A stretch of DNA of 64,000 nucleotides from Oceanispirochaeta sp963676905 (GCA_963676905.2 CAXXVE010000001.1:806001-870000), one strand, 5' to 3'; positions 25,202-34,735 are shown, counted from the first letter of the stretch. Numbers and translations are program-made. Notes: generated from the sequence alone by a model not told the origin.

Positions 25202-28069
25202 TTAAATGGCTTTTGTGGTAATTTTACCAGTAGAACTGTCAAAATAAATACAGACAGAGGTCATTTTTTCCTTAATTTCCAGGGTTCTTCCGTGGCTCTC
25301 GAAAACAACTCCCGGATAGACAGTATCTTTCACAATGATTTCAGAGTCATAGTGGACTTCGAATTTCTCTTTGAGGAAGAAATTTTTGATTCCCTTTTTC
25401 TCAAGAATTTTAAGCATCTGAACCTTCTTCTTCCGCAGGGCCATCAGCTTTTTCTGATTCTTCCGGCTCTCGGCTATCCTCAACTGGGAATCAATTTCAG
25501 GAAGCTGCAGATTGATCTGCTCGATCTCCCGGGTAACCACATTGATCTGGTCTTCCACGAGATAATCCTGACCGAAGGAGATCTGAGTCTTCACTTCCCT
25601 TTCGGATCCGAGGATACCGGCTTCAAGTCCGTGTTTGACCTTCAATGAGCCGCCGATAACCCTTGTACCGGCGGAATCAGAGCCGATGCGTCCGTTGCAT
25701 TTGACGATACAGTTCATCAGAGCCTTTTTTATCTGCAGATTCTCATTGAGCATTATATTGGTTGACTCGGCAAAGTTGAGAGAGATGCTCCCGCCGGCTC
25801 TGAGAACAGCCTTGCGGTCCCCTTTCACGCCTTTTCCAATCGTGATATTTCCGCCTGCACTCAGCAGAGCCGCTTCCACGACCTCCATGACATTGAGGTT
25901 TTTTCCTGCATTTACATATATTCCAGAGAGGACAGAACCCGATACAGCGATGGATCCTGGAAACTGCAGGTTACCGGTTGTTCTCGAAAGATCCCCGCGG
26001 ATACTCATTTTCTCTTTGATATAGACTCTGTTATTTTCAATACAGAGGAGCCCTTTCGCTCCCGCCTTCAGCAGAACCTTGCCGTCCTGTTCCTCCTGAA
26101 GAATATTCTTCTCAAGCTCTATGTCCTTGTTGTCCGGATTGGAGAGTTCCTCGCCCAGCACATTGAATCCCGCAGAGGAACTGTCGCCCAGGCTGCCCAA
26201 TTCGGCAATAAGTTCTCCCTGCTCAACAGCAACGGAATCCTTCCTTCCCGGTTCAAGATCAACAAGAAAATTGAGGGATTTTTCACCTTGAAACGGCAGC
26301 TGCCCCCTGGCTACAACCTGATCGGTTACAATCTTCCCCTCTGATGAGAGGGTGCAGACACTGTCGACCTCATCGTCCTGAATACCCTTTACAATGCCCC
26401 TCTCCTCCAGAGCCGAAAGAAGCCTCTCCTTTGTTACAGGAGAACCGCTCCCCATGGGGGAGAGAACGGATACCATGGCTGTCATTCTGTTTTCGGCTAT
26501 AGAGACAATAATTCTGGCATCCTGATGTTCTCTGACCCGAAGAGAGTAGACCATTTCGGAGCACTGGAAGTCCAGAATTCCATCAATCTTAGAACTGGCT
26601 ACACCATCCTGGATATCGATATTCTCATAGATATTCAAAATCGGATCATTTCCTTCGATCCCCTGGATAACATTTCCGAAGATATCCCGGCCGTCCTTCC
26701 CGCCTTTCTGTTTTCCTAGATGAAAGAGGACCAGCCCCTTTTTCACAAGAGCCATCTTTTCGATATTCTCAGTAGGAAAATCTTTGAAGGAAGGAAGCAT
26801 CTGTTTTCTGGACTGTATAAGGCTTCTTATCTGCTCCACTTCCGCATCAGGCAGATATTCGGTTTCCAGAACAAGTTCCCTGTCATCCCCGCGGCGCGGG
26901 TCTTCACCCGTAGCCAGAACAATGCTGATATCAACTTCATCGGAGCTGTTGAAGTCAAGAATTTCCTTCTTCACCCTCTCCGCTTCAAAGCCGGCGATCT
27001 TAAGAGCAACAACCTTTGCCCATGCCTGCTTCAGATTGAGGGGCCGTCCCCGGCCGCTTCCCTTGTTAAGATGCAGGTGAGCCTCGGTATTCAGGGAGTT
27101 CAGTTCAATATCGAAGGAGCCGTCCCTGTCTTTTGTCAGGCAGATAGTCCGTGCCGATTCACCGCGGCAGGCATTCTGAACCTCCCGCTTTATCTTGGCC
27201 CTGTCTATGAGTTTCTCAGATGAAAAAGAAAGCTTCTCCAAACCGCTGAGAATATCCTCTATATCGGGAGGAGCCGCCGCCTTGTGCCCGGGAGATATAT
27301 CAAGATAGCAGTCAACCTTGTTATCGCTGACCCTGAGGGTCCAGCTATGGTTCTGAAAGGGAATAAGGTCGATCCAGTTTTCTCCCTTCCTTACAAATCC
27401 GGTTTCCGCGGCGATAAACTCTGTCTTTTCGGCCTGAATATTTTTTCCGGGAAGGAATTCACCTTCCACCGCCTCGGGGGCCTTCAGAACTTCCCCTTTC
27501 AAATTCAAGCCGTCTTTAGGATCACCGCTTCCTGTCACCACAGAACAGATAACATCACCCTGTTCAAAAAAACCGATATCCCGTATCTCGGGGGAGACGT
27601 CTACCCGTATCTTTTTTTCCTGCTCCTCTTCGACTGTAACGATCCGTTCCCGTCCGCTCTTGAAGAGTCCTTTGTCTTTCACCCGCTTGTCCTTTTTGAC
27701 CATCACCTTGATGGTTCTGTAGACATGGGGCTGAGAATTTTTGGATTTTATGGATGCAGCCACCCTTTCAAGATTAGAGGGGTAGCGGAAGGCGGCAAAA
27801 TCATAGGTTTTCCCGCTTCCGGGCTGGGGAGGCTGTCCCTGTGCGACAGGATCTGACAGATAGGGCTCCATAGACTCCGAGAATTCGGCGGCAGCTTCCT
27901 GCAGCTTCTCCTCGCTGATTCCGGAAACAACTCCGGCATCTGCCAGAGCCTGCTTCATTGTATCAAGACTTTGAGCTTCCCCGCTGCTCAGCGGTGTAAA
28001 TAGTATTTTAGCCGAAAGACCCTTCTGGTCTATTTCAACTTTTAAGGTTCCTCTGAATTCCTCGCTCAT
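25202..28069 (-). CDS. FapA/DUF342 protein with duplicated N-terminal domain
   Basis: This 955-residue protein belongs to the DUF342/FapA (flagellar assembly protein A) family, usually 450-650 residues long. A FapA N-terminal module occurs twice: about residues 5-75 (KVEIDQKGLSAKILFTPLSS, ADAGVVSGISEEKL) and about 515-600 (ARIIVSIAENRMTAMVSVL, LEERGIVKGIQDDEV). The glycine-rich beta-helix (GDLSRTTGNLQFPGSIAVSG, KGVKGDRKAVLRAGGSI) covers about 690-840. A coiled coil of about 45 residues (VVTREIEQINLQLPEIDSQL onward) follows. It is 6 bases after the MinD-like gene, a pairing that suggests a polar or flagellar role. No flagellar structural gene is in the window. Confidence 0.82.
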   Translation of the reverse strand: MSEEFRGTLKVEIDQKGLSAKILFTPLSSGEAQSLDTMKQALADAGVVSGISEEKLQEAAAEFSESMEPYLSDPVAQGQPPQPGSGKTYDFAAFRYPSNLERVAASIKSKNSQPHVYRTIKVMVKKDKRVKDKGLFKSGRERIVTVEEEQEKKIRVDVSPEIRDIGFFEQGDVICSVVTGSGDPKDGLNLKGEVLKAPEAVEGEFLPGKNIQAEKTEFIAAETGFVRKGENWIDLIPFQNHSWTLRVSDNKVDCYLDISPGHKAAAPPDIEDILSGLEKLSFSSEKLIDRAKIKREVQNACRGESARTICLTKDRDGSFDIELNSLNTEAHLHLNKGSGRGRPLNLKQAWAKVVALKIAGFEAERVKKEILDFNSSDEVDISIVLATGEDPRRGDDRELVLETEYLPDAEVEQIRSLIQSRKQMLPSFKDFPTENIEKMALVKKGLVLFHLGKQKGGKDGRDIFGNVIQGIEGNDPILNIYENIDIQDGVASSKIDGILDFQCSEMVYSLRVREHQDARIIVSIAENRMTAMVSVLSPMGSGSPVTKERLLSALEERGIVKGIQDDEVDSVCTLSSEGKIVTDQVVARGQLPFQGEKSLNFLVDLEPGRKDSVAVEQGELIAELGSLGDSSSAGFNVLGEELSNPDNKDIELEKNILQEEQDGKVLLKAGAKGLLCIENNRVYIKEKMSIRGDLSRTTGNLQFPGSIAVSGSVLSGIYVNAGKNLNVMEVVEAALLSAGGNITIGKGVKGDRKAVLRAGGSISLNFAESTNIMLNENLQIKKALMNCIVKCNGRIGSDSAGTRVIGGSLKVKHGLEAGILGSEREVKTQISFGQDYLVEDQINVVTREIEQINLQLPEIDSQLRIAESRKNQKKLMALRKKKVQMLKILEKKGIKNFFLKEKFEVHYDSEIIVKDTVYPGVVFESHGRTLEIKEKMTSVCIYFDSSTGKITTKAI

Positions 28070-28075
28070 TCACCC

Positions 28076-29218
28076 TTACACTTGAAACCCGGCTTCCGAT
28101 GCTTTGACAAGCTTGAATTTAATAAACCTGTTCTCTTTCTTGAGTTTATTAATCTCATACTGCTGCATTCGGATGGTCTCAATTAAATCTCCCTGAGTTA
28201 AGGCACCGCTGTGAAGCAGTTCCTCAAGTGACTGAACCTTGTCGTTGAAGTCGGATTCCGCTTCCAGTTCAGCAGTCTGATAGGATGTTTCCGCATCAAG
28301 ATTGGAAAAGTTGATCTCCTCTTCCATCTTCATCTCCAGAATCTTGTCGCAGATCCTGTAAACACCCTGGGAGACAACGGCCCCCGGTTTATATTTTACA
28401 ACCGGTAAACGAGAGTTCAATGCTTTTTTCTGAAATTCATCCCGGTACAGGACTCCCAGAAAGTCAAGATTGACACCCAGATAGTCCCGGACTGATATTA
28501 TAAGCTTGTCCACTTTCTGCAGATCATCCGGATTGTCCAGCATATTCATGACAAGCCGGGGCTGAAAGTGTTCTTTTTTCTTTTCAAAGAGATCGGCTCC
28601 TGCAGGATCAAGCTCTCTGAGCTTTTCAACAAGATTGGAAAGATAGACCTTCTGCAGGGATACTCCATCCTTTCTCAGCCGCTCGAGGTACTCCATAGCA
28701 GGAGATTTCTTATTGAATGATGCATAGAGCATTCTGAAAAGGACATTTTTAATAAAAAGATAAGCATTCAGGGTGGCCGTCAGGGTCGGGGTAGTCACGA
28801 TAATGCCGCATCCCGAAAGAAGGAAAAAGTCCAGAATAGTATTATTTGATCCCGCTCCCAGGTCCATGATCAGATAATCTGCCTTGAGGCCAGTCATTCT
28901 GTTAATCAGCTTTCTCTTCTGGGGAGTTGTAATATTGGCGGCGCCGGGCACCTCTCCCTCTCCGGAAATGAATCGGAGATTTTTATAATCGGTGTCCTGA
29001 ATAATATCTTCAATTTTCTGTTTCGGATTATTAATAAAGGATCCCAGACTGGTGTTGGATGGTTTCTGACCGATCACAAGGTGAAGATTTGATCCACCCA
29101 GGTCCAGATCCGCCAGGATTACATCCTTATTGCTCTCAGCAAGAGCAATTGCCATATTCGATGCCAATAGGGATTTTCCCACTCCGCCTTTACCGCTGGC
29201 GACAGCAATTACTTGCAT
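28076..29218 (-). CDS. MinD/FlhG-like P-loop ATPase with C-terminal extension
   Basis: A ParA/MinD ATPase of 380 residues with the deviant Walker A KGGVGKS (about 9-15), switch I in LADLDLGGSNLH, and Walker B-like DYLIMDLGAGSNN. About 110 residues beyond the fold end in a charged helical stretch (SLEELLHSGALTQGDLIETI, then MQQYEINKLKKENRFIKFKL) that looks like a protein-binding helix pair. The close partner gene is FapA, so it may place the flagellar or envelope machinery at a site in the cell, in the manner of FlhG. The C-terminal MinD amphipathic membrane helix is not evident. Confidence 0.78.
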   Translation of the reverse strand: MQVIAVASGKGGVGKSLLASNMAIALAESNKDVILADLDLGGSNLHLVIGQKPSNTSLGSFINNPKQKIEDIIQDTDYKNLRFISGEGEVPGAANITTPQKRKLINRMTGLKADYLIMDLGAGSNNTILDFFLLSGCGIIVTTPTLTATLNAYLFIKNVLFRMLYASFNKKSPAMEYLERLRKDGVSLQKVYLSNLVEKLRELDPAGADLFEKKKEHFQPRLVMNMLDNPDDLQKVDKLIISVRDYLGVNLDFLGVLYRDEFQKKALNSRLPVVKYKPGAVVSQGVYRICDKILEMKMEEEINFSNLDAETSYQTAELEAESDFNDKVQSLEELLHSGALTQGDLIETIRMQQYEINKLKKENRFIKFKLVKASEAGFQV

Positions 29219-29350
29219 GAATCAAACTCCCGCATATTATTATAAACATAATCAATCATTACTTCATTGAATCCGGAAATCCGGAATGGGTCCGGGACAT
29301 GATATGGAGTTTAGTTTAAAACTGTTTGAAATACAGGTCAAGGGAAGGTG

Positions 29351-29378
29351 TTGACAAAGAAAGTCTTGCATCTACAAT
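29351..29378 (+). promoter_or_regulatory. sigma70-type promoter for ctpA
   Basis: TTGACA (29351-29356), a 16-base spacer and TACAAT (29373-29378), followed by AAAGGA (29386-29391) and the ATG at 29400. This is a textbook promoter and leader. Confidence 0.75.
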
Positions 29379-29399
29379 ACTTTTCAAAGGATTATAAAA

Positions 29400-30788
29400 A
29401 TGAAAAGAAAGACGGAAAGGGTTCTCTGGCTCTCCATTACGCTTACTCTGGTCGCTGCTCTGACACTCGTAGTTCTGGCGCCCACGGTTTCCGCTCAATC
29501 TTCCGGATTGACCACAGAAAATTATCTCCGGCTGTTTGAGACCGCCTACTATCTGATCCTCAGAAACTATGTGGATGAAGTTCCGCCGGAGCAGCTCTTC
29601 AACGGAGCCATGAAGGGACTTTTCGAAAGTCTTGATGATCCATACTCCCTCTACCTGAACGAGGATGAACTCCAATCCCTGACGGATACGACCAGCGGGC
29701 AGTTCGGCGGGGTCGGTCTCTATATTTCCAAGGATTTATATGAAGAGGGCAACGCCTTCGGCCGAAGACCCTATGTGAAGGTTGTTTCTCCCATTGAGGG
29801 GACACCCGCCTACAGGGCTGGAATCCACGCAGGTGACTTTATATACCAGATCGACGGCGAGACGGCAAAGGACCTGACCACCGATGAAGTTTCAAATCTT
29901 CTGAGAGGCCCGGCGGGCACTGATGTTACAGTGACCATTCTCAGAGGGGACAACATCACATTTGATGTCATCATAACCCGCGCAATCATTGAAATTCCCA
30001 CTGTTAAATGGGACTACGTCGACGGGGATACAGGATACCTTAGAATAATCCAGTTCACACCCTATACCACAGACCGTGTTGAAGAAGCCCTCAAAGACTT
30101 CAGAAAAAGGGGTGTCGAAAATATTATAGTTGATGTCAGAAGCAATCCCGGCGGTCTTTTGAACTCGGTTGTTGATATCGGCGACTTTTTCTTCAATAAC
30201 GGAACCATCGTCAGTACAAGATCCAGAATTCCCGGAGAGAACGAGGTATTCAAGGCCAAGTCGGGAACCCTTGTTGACGATGATACCGATATCTATGTCC
30301 TCATCGATAATGGCTCCGCCTCCGCCTCAGAGATACTCACCGGAGTTCTGAAAGACCGCGGAAGGGCCACAGTTGTAGGTCAGACGACCTATGGAAAAGG
30401 TTCTGTACAGCAGATGCTGATGCTTGGCAACAGTGCCATCAAGATTACGATGGCCCGATACTACACCCCCAGCGGCGTCAATATTGATAAAACAGGAATT
30501 GATCCTGATGTTTTTGTTGAAGAGAAAGAGCTCAGTGACCAGGATATAGAAGACTACAGAATCCTTCTTGAAGAAAACAGGGTTGGACGTTTTGTGGATA
30601 CAGACCCGAATACAAATGATATCGAAGATTTTATATCCGGACTTCGGAATGAAGGCATTGAACTGGATGAAAATTTTCTGAAAATTATGATAAGAAACGA
30701 GATGAACCGCAGAATGGACGAGCCTCCCGTATTTGATCTTGAGTATGACAAGAGCCTTCAGAAGACAATGGAACTGATAGGAGACTGA
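29400..30788 (+). CDS. C-terminal processing peptidase, S41 family, with PDZ domain
   Basis: A periplasmic serine protease of the CtpA/Prc family, 462 residues. An N-terminal hydrophobic segment (about 8-30) acts as signal or anchor. A PDZ domain with GVGLYISKD and VKVVSPIEGTPAYRAGIHAGD covers about 100-190. The catalytic Ser is in LIDNGSASASEILTG and the Lys in TTYGKGSVQQ. Such enzymes trim the C-termini of envelope proteins or lipoproteins and help with cell-wall hydrolase turnover. The gene leads a rightward chain with YjbQ 5 bases downstream. Confidence 0.92.
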   Translation: MKRKTERVLWLSITLTLVAALTLVVLAPTVSAQSSGLTTENYLRLFETAYYLILRNYVDEVPPEQLFNGAMKGLFESLDDPYSLYLNEDELQSLTDTTSGQFGGVGLYISKDLYEEGNAFGRRPYVKVVSPIEGTPAYRAGIHAGDFIYQIDGETAKDLTTDEVSNLLRGPAGTDVTVTILRGDNITFDVIITRAIIEIPTVKWDYVDGDTGYLRIIQFTPYTTDRVEEALKDFRKRGVENIIVDVRSNPGGLLNSVVDIGDFFFNNGTIVSTRSRIPGENEVFKAKSGTLVDDDTDIYVLIDNGSASASEILTGVLKDRGRATVVGQTTYGKGSVQQMLMLGNSAIKITMARYYTPSGVNIDKTGIDPDVFVEEKELSDQDIEDYRILLEENRVGRFVDTDPNTNDIEDFISGLRNEGIELDENFLKIMIRNEMNRRMDEPPVFDLEYDKSLQKTMELIGD

Positions 30789-30793
30789 GCCCC

Positions 30794-31198
30794 ATGCTTT
30801 TTACAGAGGAACTGAGGACCACAGCCCATACAACAATGACTGATATTACGGCTCAGGTAAAATCCTGCATCAGCAGAAGCGGGATCAGGGAGGGGGTCTG
30901 TATGGTTTACAGTCCTCACACCACCGCGGGTATCACAATCAATGAGAATGCTGATCCTGACGTACAGAGAGACATGCTTTATGAAATCAACAAGATAGTT
31001 CCTCTCGACGATCACTATCACCATGGTGAAGGGAATTCAGCTGCCCATATTAAAACGACCTTTACAGGGCTTCACATAATGGTTCCCCTGCAGAACGGCC
31101 AGCCTGTGCTGGGCATCTGGCAGGGAATCTATTTCTGTGAATATGACGGCCCCCGGCAGCGGAAATTCCATGTACAGGTCTTGAAAGGATTAGAGTGA
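30794..31198 (+). CDS. YjbQ/UPF0047 family protein
   Basis: A 134-residue UPF0047 protein. It shows the family's SPHTTAGITINENADP segment, the histidine-rich DDHYHHGEGNSAAHIK, and QGIYFCEYDGPRQRKF near the end. The histidines probably bind a metal. E. coli YjbQ has weak thiamine-phosphate synthase activity, but the physiological role is unknown. It ends with a 4-base overlap with the rsmE start (GTGA). Confidence 0.92.
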   Translation: MLFTEELRTTAHTTMTDITAQVKSCISRSGIREGVCMVYSPHTTAGITINENADPDVQRDMLYEINKIVPLDDHYHHGEGNSAAHIKTTFTGLHIMVPLQNGQPVLGIWQGIYFCEYDGPRQRKFHVQVLKGLE

Positions 31199-31929
31199 AA
31201 CAATTTCTTATAAATGAGGAAGCCCGTTCCGGAAGCAAAATCACTCTCAAGGGAGAGGAGTATCACTATCTCTGCAGAGTAAGACGTTTGAAGCCGGGTG
31301 CCGTCCTGGAAGTGACAGACGCCCTGTCCAGACAGTTTACTGCCGAATTGACTGCTGTTCAGGAAGACAGCTGTGAACTCCTTATCAAAGAGGAGCTGGA
31401 GAGCGCGGGTGCCAGAGAGTACTCCATCCATCTCTATCTCTGTCTCTGCAAGGGGAAAAAAACAGATACAATGATCCGTCAGGCCGTCGAAGCCGGAGTA
31501 GACTGGATAACCCTTGTGGACAGCCGCTTTTCGCAGGTCAAAATCACAGGGGATTCAACAGGTAAATTTGAAAGATGGCGAAAAATTATCAAAGAAGCAC
31601 GCCAGCAGAGCGGTTCAACCGTTGATACGCAATTGCAAGGGTTGATCGGTTTTGATAAACTCCCGGTGCCTGTAAAAGAAATGGGCGAATGGGGTTTCTT
31701 CTGCCATCAGGAGAGACTCTCGGAAAATCCCCTTGCCGAACTGCAGAAAGAAAAAGGAAAAAGTATCCATATTCTGATAGGCTCGGAAGGTGGGCTTGCT
31801 CAGGAAGAGATCGATATTATGATAAAGAAGGGTTTTTCCCCTCTTTTTCTGGGATATAATGTTCTGCGTGCAGAAACTGCAAGTATTTTCGCATTGGGAA
31901 CTATCATTACCTGTATGGAGTACATCTAA
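31195..31929 (+). CDS. rsmE: 16S rRNA m3U1498 methyltransferase RsmE
   Basis: A SPOUT-class methyltransferase that makes m3U at position 1498 of 16S rRNA. A small PUA-like N-terminal part (about residues 1-70, EYHYLCRVRRLKPGAVLEV) leads into the trefoil-knot catalytic domain. The latter has IHLYLCLCKGKKTDTMIRQAVEAGV, the ILIGSEGGLAQEEID SAM site, and LGYNVLRAETASIFALGTI at the knot. Normal length (244). GTG start overlaps yjbQ by 4 bases and its TAA shares one base with the next ATG, so three genes are translationally linked. Confidence 0.95.
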   Translation: MKQFLINEEARSGSKITLKGEEYHYLCRVRRLKPGAVLEVTDALSRQFTAELTAVQEDSCELLIKEELESAGAREYSIHLYLCLCKGKKTDTMIRQAVEAGVDWITLVDSRFSQVKITGDSTGKFERWRKIIKEARQQSGSTVDTQLQGLIGFDKLPVPVKEMGEWGFFCHQERLSENPLAELQKEKGKSIHILIGSEGGLAQEEIDIMIKKGFSPLFLGYNVLRAETASIFALGTIITCMEYI

Positions 31930-32660
31930 TGTATCAGAATAACCGAATTAATATTCTCCACGTCCCCATTGATATTATTGACGATCAGCAGCTTGATTCT
32001 GCTGTCAGGGAGCTTCTTGAAGAGGAGAGCGCCGGTCAGATCTGCTTTATCACCTACAGGGACATTATCAGAGCCCAGTTCAGCAGACACTATATGGACT
32101 GCCTCCGCTCATCCCGGCTGAACATTCCCATTACCACAGCTGTGAGCTTTGCCGCCTCCTATCTGAAGAGAGAGCGGCCTCCCATAGCAAATCCCTTTAC
32201 CTTCACAATACGCCTTCTGGGAACCCTTGAACGCCAGGGACGCTCCGTCTATGTGCTGGGGTCAAGAAAGAAAAATATTCTAAAATCCGAGTCCAATCTC
32301 AAAACCTCCTTTCCAGGTCTGCACATTGTCGGACGCTATGCCGGAACCTTCTCTCAGCAGGAGGAGAAGAATATTATTCTGGCAGTACGAAAATCATCTC
32401 CCTCTCTACTTCTTACAGGAAAAGGTCTTAAGGGAAACAATCTCTGGCTCTACCGCCACAGAAAGGAATTCCCCAGGGGGCTGAGTATGTGGGGTAGAAG
32501 CTGCTTTGAAGTCTTTTCAGGGAAAAAGAGCAAGCCTAAAAACAGTACACCCGGCGCCATAGCCACCAAGGCGGTTCTCTCATTTATACTCCCCTGGCGT
32601 CTCCTCAGGCATCTGATATTCTTCTTCCTGCTTACAATTGAAAAAATTAAGAGTAGATAA
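31929..32660 (+). CDS. WecG/TagA/CpsF family glycosyltransferase-like protein, divergent
   Basis: A 243-residue protein resembling the GT26 (WecG/TagA) fold that transfers N-acetylmannosaminuronate or N-acetylmannosamine in cell-wall polymers. Family-like elements are RQGRSVYVLGSRKKN, LKTSFPGLHIVGRYAGTF and MWGRSCFEVFSGK, but the usual GSPKQEKW is replaced by GKGLKGNNLWLYRHRKEFP. A hydrophobic C-terminal helix (LRHLIFFFLLTIEK) could tether it to the membrane. It may be active on a different acceptor or be inactive. It is the fourth gene of the ctpA chain. Confidence 0.65.
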   Translation: MYQNNRINILHVPIDIIDDQQLDSAVRELLEEESAGQICFITYRDIIRAQFSRHYMDCLRSSRLNIPITTAVSFAASYLKRERPPIANPFTFTIRLLGTLERQGRSVYVLGSRKKNILKSESNLKTSFPGLHIVGRYAGTFSQQEEKNIILAVRKSSPSLLLTGKGLKGNNLWLYRHRKEFPRGLSMWGRSCFEVFSGKKSKPKNSTPGAIATKAVLSFILPWRLLRHLIFFFLLTIEKIKSR

Positions 32661-32681
32661 ATTATTAAAACAGGATAAAAA

Positions 32682-33128
32682 ATGATCAATATAAAAGTTC
32701 TATACGAGATTCTGAACCCGCAAAACTCACTACGCTATCTCTACATCATTCTGGCGGCGGCCATCATCCCCTTTGCGGATATCCTTCTGATCCTTCTGAC
32801 AGCATCCTATATAGGGAAGTTCCTGTTCCTGTCGATACTCATAGCCTTTACTCTCTTCGGCTTCATCATCTCCCGGTTTATCGTTCTGAAAAACCTGGGG
32901 ATCATAAGAAACAATCTTGAAAACCACTACTATTCTGAATTCTATTACACCATGTTTCCCGGTACCCTTCTCGTTGCATTCTTCCTGATTATGCCCGGAA
33001 TACTCGGTACGGTAACTGCGCTTATTGTGTCCATACCCGCATTGAGGTTTCGATTAGGAGGATATCTCACAAAAGTGCTTAAAATAGACTGGAAAGAAAT
33101 TCACGAATTTATTAACATTATCGAATAG
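32682..33128 (+). CDS. FxsA-like membrane protein
   Basis: A 148-residue protein with about four membrane segments (near 18-36, 40-60, 85-105 and 108-128). The YTMFPGTLLVAFFLIMPGIL sequence and FRLGGYLTKVLKI at the end recall the FxsA family, in which the last segment carries LPGFLTDxLG. FxsA is known only for sparing bacteria from phage F exclusion in E. coli, so a function is not implied here. AGGAT precedes the ATG. Confidence 0.65.
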   Translation: MINIKVLYEILNPQNSLRYLYIILAAAIIPFADILLILLTASYIGKFLFLSILIAFTLFGFIISRFIVLKNLGIIRNNLENHYYSEFYYTMFPGTLLVAFFLIMPGILGTVTALIVSIPALRFRLGGYLTKVLKIDWKEIHEFINIIE

Positions 33129-33181
33129 AGATACGCTGTTCATTATTGGGAAGCGGCTCAATTCAATAACAGGATAAGTTA

Positions 33182-34255
33182 GTGGTAGTTTACTCCTGTC
33201 TTAACAGCAGGAATTTCAAGTATCTGAAATCGATCTTACCTGACTTTATTCAGCTGAAAAATTCAATGCAGTTTTCTGCTGATGAATACACCAGACTGAA
33301 TCCTGATATTACAATTCTCAATCTGGAAACATGGAAAACTGCACCGCAAACCACTCTCCCCTGCACAAACACAACCCTGTTATGGGGCAATAAAGAGGAT
33401 AATATCCATGATGTGGTGGCAGTGCTTGAAAACGGAATGTCCTATCTGCCCTATCCGAACCACTATCAGAAACTGGAATCCTTTCTTATCACACGGCAAG
33501 ATGTATCCATAGCCGGAAACAGATACAGAGAAATGGGGATAATCGGTAACAGCAGGGCGGTCTTTGAACTCAGGAGGACCATCAGCCGTTTTGCCCCCAG
33601 CGATGCATCAGTCCTTCTTCAGGGTGAAACAGGAACGGGTAAAGAACTCTGTGCCCGCGCACTTCACAGCTACAGCAAGCGTTCAGGAGAATTCATACCT
33701 GTAAACTGTGCGGCAATCCCGGAAACACTTCTGGAGTCTGAACTATTCGGAACCAGGAAAGGGGCTTATACAGATTCAGAAAGCAGAACCGGATATATGG
33801 ATGCCGCGCATTGCGGAACACTTTTTCTGGATGAAATTGCCGAACTTTCCCTGAAAATGCAGTCAAAGCTTCTACGGGTTCTGGAGGATAAGAAAGTCAC
33901 CCCCCTTGGAACAACAAGATCAGAAGAGCTTGACATTCGTTTCATCTGTGCCAGCTCAAGAGATCTTTATGAAATGACTGAGACAGGGGAGTTCAGAAAA
34001 GACCTTTATTACAGGGTTAATATACTGAAAATTAAAACTCCGGCACTGATAGATCGGAGGGAGGATATTCCCCTCCTCAGCAATCACCTGCTGAAGAAAT
34101 CAAAATGCCTTAAAACTATTGATTCTGAAGCAATGCTGAAACTTCTTTCCCATCCATGGCCCGGCAATATAAGAGAACTCAGTGCGGTGCTTCAAAGGGC
34201 TGCAGTTCTATCCGACTCTCCCTCTTCTATCCGCAGGCAGGACATCCACTTCTGA
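33182..34255 (+). CDS. sigma54-interaction AAA+ domain protein lacking a DNA-binding domain
   Basis: An AAA+ domain fills residues 120-357, with Walker A GETGTGKE (148-155), Walker B TLFLDEIAE (213-221), the arginine-finger region FRKDLYYRVN and sensor 2 HPWPGNIRELS. The sigma54-contacting GAFTGA loop reads GAYTDS (194-199). The protein stops right after the AAA+ domain with no Fis-type helix-turn-helix. About 115 N-terminal residues show no recognised phosphorylation motif and look like a degenerate receiver. It may work without binding DNA, or through partners, or on other than sigma54. GTG start with AGGA 7 bases upstream. Its stop abuts the stop of the next, convergent gene with no gap. 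Confidence 0.82.
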   Translation: MVVYSCLNSRNFKYLKSILPDFIQLKNSMQFSADEYTRLNPDITILNLETWKTAPQTTLPCTNTTLLWGNKEDNIHDVVAVLENGMSYLPYPNHYQKLESFLITRQDVSIAGNRYREMGIIGNSRAVFELRRTISRFAPSDASVLLQGETGTGKELCARALHSYSKRSGEFIPVNCAAIPETLLESELFGTRKGAYTDSESRTGYMDAAHCGTLFLDEIAELSLKMQSKLLRVLEDKKVTPLGTTRSEELDIRFICASSRDLYEMTETGEFRKDLYYRVNILKIKTPALIDRREDIPLLSNHLLKKSKCLKTIDSEAMLKLLSHPWPGNIRELSAVLQRAAVLSDSPSSIRRQDIHF

Positions 34256-34735
34256 TCAGGGTAGAGTCCTGATCTTCTCGACTGTCAGGTAGGGAACAAC
34301 CGATGAATCTACTATGTCATAACCCAGTACTCTGGCAAGAACAAGAACCTTGTCGTTCAGAAGAACCTGACCCTCTACAGGATTTCGGGGTGCTCTATCC
34401 GGAATAATATTTCTCCACTGTTCACCCTGGAAAACAAGATGGCAGTCATACTTCTTCACATCTTCCAGACCCATCCACTCACCCTGCATCAATAGAACAT
34501 CAAGAAGATACTCTTCATCCTCTGCTGAATAGAGAGTCATTCCCGCAATTGAACCGTCAAGAAGGAGCCAGTCTCCCGCCGAAGCCATTTCATCAAGATC
34601 CTGTGTACTCAACTCCGTAAGATCCTTTATAGTCATAGAGAATCTGAGACTCTCCAGTTCTGAGTTCTGGGCGCTGAGAAAAAGAGGGAATACTGCCGAC
34701 AGAAGGATCATCCCTAAAAGTACTCTTTTATTCAT
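34256..34735 (-). CDS. small exported protein of unknown function
   Basis: The ATG at 34735 has GGAG 5 bases upstream and opens a signal peptide (MNKRVLLGMILLSAVFPLFLSA). The longer reading to 34759 would place the ribosome site inside the gene. The 159-residue product has a mature domain of about 135 residues with DWLLLDGSIAGMTLYSAEDE and EGQVLLNDKVLVLARVLGYD. No family is recognised. It is convergent with the AAA+ gene, the two stop codons being adjacent (TGATCA). Confidence 0.65.
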   Translation of the reverse strand: MNKRVLLGMILLSAVFPLFLSAQNSELESLRFSMTIKDLTELSTQDLDEMASAGDWLLLDGSIAGMTLYSAEDEEYLLDVLLMQGEWMGLEDVKKYDCHLVFQGEQWRNIIPDRAPRNPVEGQVLLNDKVLVLARVLGYDIVDSSVVPYLTVEKIRTLP

